DNA of 5,138 bases, from contig CAPNAQ010000120.1 in NCBI GenBank assembly GCA_948663505.1, forward strand, positions 1-5,138, given 5' to 3'. The position numbers and the translations under genes are program-made. Shown here piece after piece: positions 1 to 5,138 of the stretch. The notes under the pieces were generated by a model that did no database searches, had not been told where the DNA came from, and saw only the letters and a program-made list of their open reading frames with translations. Origin of the DNA: an uncultured Clostridia bacterium. Lineage in GTDB: Bacteria > Bacillota > Clostridia > TANB77 > CAG-508. Within the stretch, counting starts at the first letter, position 1. Each line of letters starts with the position of its first letter.

Positions 1-19
1 TTCAATTAAAATATTTTTA

Positions 20-712
20 TTATTCAACTTTATTCTTTTTTAATTTTATATATAAAACAATTCCAATTATAGCAACTACAATTATAGAAATTATAATAAT
101 AGAACTACTACTATTTCCTGCCTTAGGTAATGTTCCACCTACAATAGTATTTTTATCCTTTAATGAATTTTGAAGAGTATTATTTAATTTAGTATTATTT
201 TTGTCAGTATCTGGAGTTAAATCTAATACACTACCTATAGTAAAGCTTTTACTAACAGTATTTACATTTGCTGCCATAGTTCCATCTGAAGCAGTAATAT
301 CTTTTAAAGAAACTACTGTACTCTTTTTATCTGTGTTATTAACTTTAAATGTAATTTTTAATATAACTTCATCATTTTTTGCTAAACCATTTTTGTCTAT
401 TACTATTTTTCCATTTGCTTTATTATAAGAAACATTTTCAATTGGTGTAGCCCAACCATTTTGTCCTTCCATTTTTACTAAAGTCAAACTATTTTTATCA
501 TAGTCTAAAGTTGCAACTAAAGATACAAACCCTCTTTCAGATTGTATATTTGTTAATTTAACATCTATTGTAAATTCCTCATTTTTATCTAATTCTGTTT
601 TTGGTGTCTGTAATTCCATATTACAGCTAGTTGCTGCATATACATTCCCTATAAAAAATGCTATTAATACTAAACTTATTAATGCTAAACTTAATTTTCC
701 TATCTTTTTCAT
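20..712 (-). CDS. Sortase-anchored single-cohesin surface protein
   Basis: A 230-residue exported protein, probably a cell-wall receptor for dockerin-bearing proteins. Residues 1-26 form a signal peptide (Lys-rich start, hydrophobic core, cleavage after VYA). Residues about 28-160 match a cohesin beta-sandwich: the strand pattern, VSLVATLDYDKNSL, an NGW turn, KITFKV and DITASDG all recur in the cohesin of the large upstream protein. Residues 161-194 are a polar Asn/Lys/Thr linker. The C-terminus is a sorting signal: LPKAG at 195-199 (bases 116-130), a hydrophobic segment at about 204-222, and a KLKKNK tail. LPKAG has Ala where the canonical LPXTG motif has Thr. If sortase does not process it, the tail would still act as a membrane anchor. 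The start is supported by AAGGAGG four bases upstream and by the signal peptide beginning at Met1. The architecture resembles ScaE-type anchoring scaffoldins. The dockerin partner is inferred. Cys30 lies just past the signal peptide but not in a convincing lipobox. Confidence 0.88.
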   Translation of the reverse strand: MKKIGKLSLALISLVLIAFFIGNVYAATSCNMELQTPKTELDKNEEFTIDVKLTNIQSERGFVSLVATLDYDKNSLTLVKMEGQNGWATPIENVSYNKANGKIVIDKNGLAKNDEVILKITFKVNNTDKKSTVVSLKDITASDGTMAANVNTVSKSFTIGSVLDLTPDTDKNNTKLNNTLQNSLKDKNTIVGGTLPKAGNSSSSIIIISIIVVAIIGIVLYIKLKKNKVE

Positions 713-716
713 ATTT

Positions 717-723
717 CCTCCTT
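717..723 (-). promoter_or_regulatory. Ribosome binding site of the cohesin anchor gene
   Basis: AAGGAGG on the minus strand is a near-perfect match to the anti-Shine-Dalgarno complement. It sits four bases before ATG at 712-710, which is slightly short spacing but acceptable for so strong a match. It fixes the start, because the signal peptide begins at that Met. Confidence 0.85.
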
Positions 724-766
724 ATAATATTAAATATAATCATTTTAAGTATTTCCACTTTTGCCT

Positions 767-786
767 TTAATTATTAATATAATTAA
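767..786 (-). repeat. AU-only hairpin in the leader of the cohesin anchor gene
   Basis: A perfect 8-bp inverted repeat, TTAATTAT / ATAATTAA, with a 4-nt loop lies about 55 bases before the start codon. A flanking C-G pair could be added by bulging one A. In sequence this AT-rich such a stem can arise by chance and would be weak, so a regulatory role is only a possibility. It does not resemble a riboswitch I can name. Confidence 0.35.
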
Positions 787-869
787 GTTCCTTTTGATTA
801 TTTAATGTTTTCATTCTTCTTCAGTTTTATATCTTTTGTTGAATTAAACATTTTTAGCAATCTATATAT

Positions 870-898
870 ATTGTAACATAAAATCACTTTTGTGTAAA
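870..898 (-). promoter_or_regulatory. Sigma-A-type promoter for the cohesin anchor gene
   Basis: Read on the minus strand, TTTACA (893-898) and TACAAT (870-875) are separated by exactly 17 bases, and a TGT directly before the -10 box supplies an extended -10 (TGN) element. Each hexamer differs from consensus by one base. The predicted transcription start is near 862-864, giving a leader of about 150 nt before the start codon at 712. This promoter would let the anchor gene be expressed independently of the large gene upstream. Confidence 0.75.
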
Positions 899-942
899 CA
901 TTTTCCACAAAAATTTATTAAAATATTGTTACACTTCGTAGC

Positions 943-955
943 TAATGCAGCATTA
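943..955. promoter_or_regulatory. 13-bp palindrome upstream of the anchor-gene promoter
   Basis: TAATGC-A-GCATTA is a perfect 6+1+6 palindrome located about 44 bp upstream of the -35 box. The symmetry and position would fit a dimeric regulator binding site, most naturally an activator site at that distance. No regulator is encoded in the window and no second copy was seen, so function is unproven. Confidence 0.3.
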
Positions 956-993
956 AGAATAAAAGAGGTATGATTAAAATTTTATGACCTTTT

Positions 994-1156
994 AGATCGC
1001 TTTACATGTCTCACATTTCCTCTGTATAACTTATCTGTAATTCTTCTTTATTTTATTCCGCATAAGTTATTTGTAGTTCACTTTGCTCTCACAACTAACT
1101 TAACTTCGTTTCATACAGCTAAGAAATGTTCACCTGCAAAAATTGCGAAGCGATTT
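994..1156. repeat. Nested foldback element, possibly a structured RNA or intergenic repeat
   Basis: Three stems nest in register. The outer stem, ATCGCTT (996-1002) with AAGCGAT (1148-1154), extends to about 10 pairs with A-T and G-T pairs at its ends. The middle stem is ACATTTC + CTGTAT (1013-1019, 1022-1027) with ATACAG + GAAATGT (1113-1118, 1123-1129), separated by a small internal loop. The inner stem is AAGTTA and TTGT (1064-1069, 1071-1074) with ACAA and TAACTT (1091-1094, 1096-1101), with one mismatch. Two alternatives compete with it: ATAACTTAT (1026-1034) with ATAAGTTAT (1062-1070), and a GAA-loop hairpin at 1139-1157. By hand count the element is about 32% G+C against 14-20% in sampled neighbouring stretches. 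It is not coding on either strand as far as I can see. It could be a dispersed intergenic repeat, a MITE-like relic or a noncoding RNA. Confidence 0.45.
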
Positions 1157-1170
1157 TCTGTGGAATATTT

Positions 1171-1237
1171 TATATTATAGGAAAGTTTTACAGAATATAT
1201 AACTAAATATTTATTAATAGAACTTTTCTATAATATA
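1171..1237. repeat. 17-bp inverted repeat bounding a 67-bp segment
   Basis: TATATTATAGGAAAGTT (1171-1187) and AACTTTTCTATAATATA (1221-1237) are inverted copies with one difference in 17. That difference is a G-U pair if the plus strand is transcribed and an A-C mismatch on the minus strand. The 33-base spacer is almost all A/T. It starts just past the terminator candidate of the large gene, so it could be a second 3'-end structure, or a relic of a small element with terminal inverted repeats. Confidence 0.55.
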
Positions 1238-1240
1238 TAA

Positions 1241-1268
1241 AAGGGGTGACCCTTAATAGAGTCCCCTT
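1241..1268 (-). terminator. Candidate intrinsic terminator of the large gene, with two alternative hairpins
   Basis: About 16-44 bases past the stop codon, the minus-strand transcript contains AAGGGG (1268-1263), AAGGG (1254-1250) and CCCCUU (1246-1241), followed by a U-rich run, UUUUAUAUAUU. The 3' C-rich arm can pair with the near arm (5 bp, 4-nt loop) or the far arm (6 bp, 16-nt loop). Either leaves the U-rich tract immediately downstream. This is one of the few G/C clusters in the gap, which supports a terminator, though the stem is short. Confidence 0.6.
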
Positions 1269-1284
1269 CTTGTAAAAATAAATA

Positions 1285-4200
1285 TTATTCAATTGTTAAT
1301 AAATCAATTAATACTAATTTTATTTGTGCAACATCATTTACTGTGATTTTACCATCTCCATCAATATCAGCTGCTTCTTTAGCAATACCTTCAAATTTAT
1401 CAATTTCTATAATATGTAATTTTATTTGTCCAAGGTCATTTGCTGTAATCTTAGAATCACCATCTGTGTCTCCTGTTACTACTATAGAAAAATGTAAAGA
1501 TCCAACATCTAATGTCATTCCTGTTCCAAGTATGTCATCTTCTCCTAATATTTCTCCATCTTTATTTTTAAATACCATATCTTGTTCAGTTTTAACATTT
1601 TGCTTAAATATATTTACTGTTGTGTCTGGTGCTATTCTTGAAATAAATTCATCAGTTATTTTATATTTATCTGATGTTATTCCTTCCGCTTTTTGTTTGA
1701 TTTCTATATTAACTGGTAATTGTGCATCATTTGAATCTATTACACCGTCTCCTCCACTTGCTGTAATTCCCTTTATTTTAATTACTGTATTTTGGGCAGT
1801 TTCTATTGTGTCTTTAACTTTGAATTTTAATGTAAATACTTCTCCACCTTCTGTAACCATTTTGTCATTATCAGTAATAAATTTAAAGTTTGCTTCATTA
1901 AATGCGTCTAAATCCCATCCATTTTTTCCTGTTGCAAATTTATTGTCTTCTGTTTTTACAATCTCTAAAACATTTGAATCATATTCTAATTGTGCTGTTA
2001 AAGAAAGTAATCCTTTATTAATATTTTCAAAATTATTAATATTAACACTTACTTCAAATTCTTTTCCTGGGTTTATTTCTCCTTCTGTTATTTTTGTTAT
2101 TGTTGTATCAAAACTTGCTCCAACTACTGTCACTTCACAAGTAGTGCTTGTTGCTTCAACAGTTTGTGTTTCAACAGTTGTTGCAACTTTTAAAGTATAT
2201 TGTCCATTATCATTTTCTGTTACATTTTCTATTCTTAATGTTTTATTTGTTTGTCCATTCAATGCTTCACCATTTTTATACCATTGATAATTATTTATAC
2301 CTTCAGATTTTACTGTTGGTTCTATAATTAAAGTATTATTTTTTATAACTTTATGTGTTTCAGGCATTGTAATTTGTGCTGGTATAGCTGTTGGTATAAC
2401 AACTGTTTCTTCTCTTTCTACTTCTCTTGCTACTACTGTTTTTGCTACAAAATTAGCTTCAACTATATTATTTTGATTTGTTACATCTTCATAATTTACT
2501 ACTAATTGCATATTATCTTTATTTGTTACTTCTTTTAATACTCCACCTACTGTTAGAGATTCAATTTCATATCCTTCATTTGGTACTATATCAAGTGTTA
2601 CTGATTGACCTTCTGCAAGTGTTACAATATTTCCTTCTTCTCTATTTGCACCATTAATTTGGCCATTTTTTGAAGCTGATACTATTACTGATTTATTTGT
2701 ACTTTGTGTTCCATCATTTTCAACAACTGCAACAGCAAATGGGCTAAATGAATCACAAGTTACAATCAATCCATATTGTGTAACAACACAAGGAATTTCT
2801 TCAACACCTGTTACTTCTCCTGCTTCATTTCTCTTAAAGTGATATGCTTTAAATGTAACTCCTGCATCTTCTGGTCCATATCCTTCTGGAAATCCTAATG
2901 ATAATCTTAATCTATGTCCTGTTTTTACAACATATTTTTTACATACATTTAATGAAATATTATAAGTTTCACTTTTTACTATTTGTTGTTCTCCTAGTTC
3001 ATTTTCCATTAAACCATTCATTGCATTAGTTTCTGCTGTTGTTGTTCTAGTTGTTACAAGTGCAATTCTACTTTTTAACTCATCAGCTACTGGTTTTCCA
3101 TCACTTGTTTGCCATCCATTCATTGAAAGATCTTGATTTTCAATAAGTGATGGTCGTGCATATACTTCCCAATTTTTTGCTTTATTCATACTAAATGAAC
3201 ATGCTATTGGATTTAAAGCACCAAAACTTATTTCCAATGGTTCTTTTCCACTATTTTTACCAACTAATCCTGTAAGATATATTCTGTATGAGGCACCATC
3301 ATCTGCAAACATTTGACTAAATTTAATATCAAATGTAATTTTATTTTTACCATCAAAAGCAAAATTTGTTATTTTAGTCCCTTCTGCACCTGTTGGACCT
3401 GTTGATTCTATTCTATATCCAGCTTCTGTTGCTCCTTCAGCAAAAACTAAATCATCAGTATATGTAACCTCTGCTTTATATGTAGGTCCTACTACAATAG
3501 ATTGTGTTGCTGGTGGTGTTTGTGTTTTAATATATGGTTTACCTTTATATGTTCCACTTGGGTTATATAATTTTTCTGATTTTGCAACAAAGTCTGATTC
3601 ATTACCTTGATATGCTAAATATTTAGGGTCATTTTGATAATCTCCTGGTGCCAAAGTAGTTACTGCAAATTGAACATATTCTGAATTTGGTACACTCATA
3701 TAAATATGATCATCATAATCTTTAAATCCACCTGCATATACATCTGGTAATAAATATGCCCAAGGGCTTACTTGCCATTCATCATCTCCTGGTTTATAAT
3801 AATATGATTTTGTTATTATATATTTTCCTTCTTTTGAAGCTTCTTGATAACCTTTTCCATTATAGCTTATATAAAAATCTCCTGCTTTATATTCTTCTGT
3901 TTGTGTTCCATCTTGTTTATATTTTACTAATAATCCATTTGAATTTACTACTGCATCAATACCATAGTCTTCAATATTTAATTCTGGATATTTAAATACA
4001 TAATTACCTGCTGCTTCTACTGTTTCAATAGGAGTATGCTCTTTGTTCATAGTCTCTGTTCCAACTAAACAGTATCTTGTATTTTCAAATCCTTCTTGTA
4101 TATCTTCTCCTGGTTCCATTTCTTCAGCCGCTTCATCACCAACATGTACACGTAAGAATGGATCATCTAATGTAATATCTACAGCATACCAAACTTTTTC

Positions 4201-5076
4201 TGTTGATCTAGCTCTAGCATTTACTTCCTTATCCATTTCTACATAAGTCCACATATGAGGAACTGCTGCTGAATCTTCGTATTTGTGAACTCCTTGTACA
4301 AGAATACAGTTAATTCCTACTTTATCTAAAACTGTTTTGAATGCTCTTGCATATCCTTCACAAACTGCTTGTTTTTTTACAAGTGCACCATAAGGTGTTC
4401 CTATATAACTTTCATTTCCTGGTGTACAATCACTTTCTACTCTATAAGATGTATTATTTATTATTTCATTATGTACATATTTAATTTTTTCTGCTTGAAG
4501 GTTTTTTCCTTCTTCTTGTTTTAAAGCATTTGCTCCTTCTGCTATTTCGTTTACTCTATTATTAAATTCTTCAATTGCTGTCTCAACTTCTGATTGATTT
4601 GTAAATCCTTCTATATAATAATCTTTGTATCTACCTGAACCAATATACGCATGATACATACCTTCTTTATCTTGTGTTACTCTAAGTGATAAACATTGAA
4701 AATTCACATAGAATACTTCTGGATGATCTGCATAAAATGCGTATCTTGCTGCATTCATATCTGATGTTATTTTTGCATTTCCTTTTGAATAGCTTTCAAG
4801 TTGTTCTTGTGTAAAATATTTATTGTCCTTTGCTATGTCATAATCTTGTGTCCCTGTTTTTAATATTCCTTGAATATACATTTCATATATTCCATTATAT
4901 ATTTTTTTACCTTCTTCTGTAAGCTGTGCATAATGATATTTTGTTTCATTTAAACTTTGTGTTGTTGTATTTTCAGTGTCTATTGCATATACAGAATTGT
5001 TAATTTGAATAAAACTAAATTGTGCTGTAAAAATTACAACTAATAAAATAATTATTATTAACTTTTTTAGTTTCAT
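1285..5076 (-). CDS. Secreted multidomain transglutaminase-like protein with Ig-like, cohesin and dockerin domains
   Basis: A 1263-residue exported protein. Residues 1-31 form a signal peptide ending VYA. A helical region (about 45-190) contains HPEVFYV, a motif often seen ahead of clostridial transglutaminase-like domains. The transglutaminase-like core (about 195-305) has Cys239 in AVCEGYAR, His274 in VPHMWTY and Asp300 in YAVDITLDD, so the triad is complete. Such domains act as cysteine proteases, amidases or crosslinkers; the substrate is unknown. Residues about 310-785 are not recognised and end in an SFSPFAV motif. Residues about 794-879 resemble a divergent InlB/Flg_new-type repeat (PNEGYEIESLTVGG). 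Residues about 897-986 are Ig-like (Trp932, DNGQY at 956-960). A cohesin follows (about 988-1127), then a linker module (1128-1200) and a type I dockerin with two calcium loops (Asp1203/1205/1207/1214 and Asp1237/1239/1241/1248). There is no sorting signal or C-terminal membrane segment, so attachment is probably through the dockerin. The start is supported by AGAGAGG ten bases upstream and by the signal peptide. Confidence 0.9.
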   Translation of the reverse strand: MKLKKLIIIILLVVIFTAQFSFIQINNSVYAIDTENTTTQSLNETKYHYAQLTEEGKKIYNGIYEMYIQGILKTGTQDYDIAKDNKYFTQEQLESYSKGNAKITSDMNAARYAFYADHPEVFYVNFQCLSLRVTQDKEGMYHAYIGSGRYKDYYIEGFTNQSEVETAIEEFNNRVNEIAEGANALKQEEGKNLQAEKIKYVHNEIINNTSYRVESDCTPGNESYIGTPYGALVKKQAVCEGYARAFKTVLDKVGINCILVQGVHKYEDSAAVPHMWTYVEMDKEVNARARSTEKVWYAVDITLDDPFLRVHVGDEAAEEMEPGEDIQEGFENTRYCLVGTETMNKEHTPIETVEAAGNYVFKYPELNIEDYGIDAVVNSNGLLVKYKQDGTQTEEYKAGDFYISYNGKGYQEASKEGKYIITKSYYYKPGDDEWQVSPWAYLLPDVYAGGFKDYDDHIYMSVPNSEYVQFAVTTLAPGDYQNDPKYLAYQGNESDFVAKSEKLYNPSGTYKGKPYIKTQTPPATQSIVVGPTYKAEVTYTDDLVFAEGATEAGYRIESTGPTGAEGTKITNFAFDGKNKITFDIKFSQMFADDGASYRIYLTGLVGKNSGKEPLEISFGALNPIACSFSMNKAKNWEVYARPSLIENQDLSMNGWQTSDGKPVADELKSRIALVTTRTTTAETNAMNGLMENELGEQQIVKSETYNISLNVCKKYVVKTGHRLRLSLGFPEGYGPEDAGVTFKAYHFKRNEAGEVTGVEEIPCVVTQYGLIVTCDSFSPFAVAVVENDGTQSTNKSVIVSASKNGQINGANREEGNIVTLAEGQSVTLDIVPNEGYEIESLTVGGVLKEVTNKDNMQLVVNYEDVTNQNNIVEANFVAKTVVAREVEREETVVIPTAIPAQITMPETHKVIKNNTLIIEPTVKSEGINNYQWYKNGEALNGQTNKTLRIENVTENDNGQYTLKVATTVETQTVEATSTTCEVTVVGASFDTTITKITEGEINPGKEFEVSVNINNFENINKGLLSLTAQLEYDSNVLEIVKTEDNKFATGKNGWDLDAFNEANFKFITDNDKMVTEGGEVFTLKFKVKDTIETAQNTVIKIKGITASGGDGVIDSNDAQLPVNIEIKQKAEGITSDKYKITDEFISRIAPDTTVNIFKQNVKTEQDMVFKNKDGEILGEDDILGTGMTLDVGSLHFSIVVTGDTDGDSKITANDLGQIKLHIIEIDKFEGIAKEAADIDGDGKITVNDVAQIKLVLIDLLTIE

Positions 5077-5086
5077 AAATAAAATT

Positions 5087-5093
5087 CCTCTCT
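5087..5093 (-). promoter_or_regulatory. Ribosome binding site of the large surface-protein gene
   Basis: AGAGAGG on the minus strand lies ten bases before ATG at 5076-5074. It is a reasonable purine-rich Shine-Dalgarno match, and together with the lysine-rich signal peptide that begins at that Met it supports the chosen start. No -35/-10 pair can be recognised between it and the window edge. Confidence 0.7.
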
Positions 5094-5098
5094 TTCTT

Positions 5099-5138
5099 AT
5101 TCTTTATTTTTTATTTTTTATTTTTTATTTTTTATTTT
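5099..5138. repeat. 7-bp A/T tandem repeat running to the window edge
   Basis: The plus strand repeats ATTTTTT with A at 5106, 5113, 5120, 5127 and 5134, an exact 7-base period. A degenerate copy begins at A5099 with C at 5102. The array reaches the last base, so its full length is unknown. It lies 6-45 bases upstream of the ribosome binding site of the large gene and reads as an A-rich leader or upstream region on the coding strand. Confidence 0.85.

Larger units (their letters stand above)
713..1284. other. Intergenic region between the two surface-protein genes, no coding sequence seen
   Basis: This 572-bp gap lies downstream of the large gene and upstream of the small one. In the direction of transcription it holds a terminator candidate, a 17-bp inverted repeat, a nested foldback, a 13-bp palindrome, a sigma-A-type promoter and a leader of about 150 nt. 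Sampled stretches outside the foldback (721-780, 841-900, 1161-1240) are about 14-20% G+C by hand count, while 1001-1160 is about 32%. The ATG and GTG codons I followed in the foldback region all run into stops within about ten codons and lack ribosome binding sites. I see no tRNA and no riboswitch I can name. Confidence 0.7.

Noticed and set aside
1..19. Terminator after the cohesin anchor gene (AAAATATTTT at 8-17)
   Set aside because: The palindrome is A/T only, has no G/C stem and is cut off by the window edge, so it cannot be supported as a terminator.
201..428. Plus-strand open frame of 75 codons inside the cohesin anchor gene
   Set aside because: It is antisense to the conserved cohesin segment. 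Its apparent hydrophobicity comes from reading the complement of Lys/Asn/Thr codons.
621..712. Possible lipoprotein start for the small protein, with Cys30 as lipidation site
   Set aside because: The residues before Cys30 (ATS) are not a good lipobox and the hydrophobic core ends too early. A normal cleavage after VYA and a C-terminal sorting signal fit better.
713..863. Riboswitch, such as a cyclic di-GMP class, in the leader of the anchor gene
   Set aside because: The leader is almost all A/U and I could not find the conserved core of any riboswitch class I know.
1343..2287. Plus-strand open frame of 314 codons opposite the cohesin and dockerin coding region
   Set aside because: It is antisense to clear domain-coding sequence, its product is low-complexity Ser/Ile/Val-rich with no recognisable domain, and it is best explained as a by-product of codon use on the minus strand.
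3756..4246. Two short plus-strand open frames (3756-3995 and 4043-4246)
   Set aside because: Both lie wholly inside the large gene on the opposite strand and have no recognisable domain. The first is a Leu/Tyr-rich product typical of an AT-rich shadow frame.

Overview
The window is very AT-rich. It carries two genes on the minus strand, both read right to left and both preceded by strong Gram-positive ribosome binding sites. The base composition, the A/T-ending codons, the signal peptides, the sortase-type tail and the cohesin/dockerin modules point to a low-GC Firmicute, most likely an anaerobic clostridium of gut or rumen type. The species cannot be read from this sequence.

Layout from the right edge: a 7-bp A/T tandem repeat reaches the window end (5099-5138). 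It is followed by the start of a 1263-residue secreted protein (5076-1285). In order, that protein has a signal peptide, a helical region, a transglutaminase-like domain with a complete Cys-His-Asp triad, a long unassigned middle, a divergent InlB-type repeat, an Ig-like domain, a cohesin, a linker module and a C-terminal type I dockerin. A 572-bp gene-free stretch follows (1284-713). It holds a likely terminator, a 17-bp inverted repeat, a GC-richer nested foldback of about 160 bp, a small palindrome, a good sigma-A-type promoter and a leader of about 150 nt. The second gene (712-20) encodes a 230-residue protein with a signal peptide, one cohesin, a linker and a cell-wall sorting signal (LPKAG, hydrophobic segment, lysine-rich tail).

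Working model (inference): the small protein is a surface-anchored cohesin receptor, analogous in architecture to single-cohesin sortase-anchored receptors such as ScaE of Ruminococcus flavefaciens. The large protein has no anchor of its own and could be held at the surface through its dockerin. Because it also carries a cohesin, it could recruit another dockerin protein or chain to itself. No glycoside hydrolase or carbohydrate-binding module is evident. This therefore looks like a small cellulosome-style assembly built around a transglutaminase/protease-like enzyme rather than a cellulase. The separate promoter and terminator suggest the two genes are transcribed independently.
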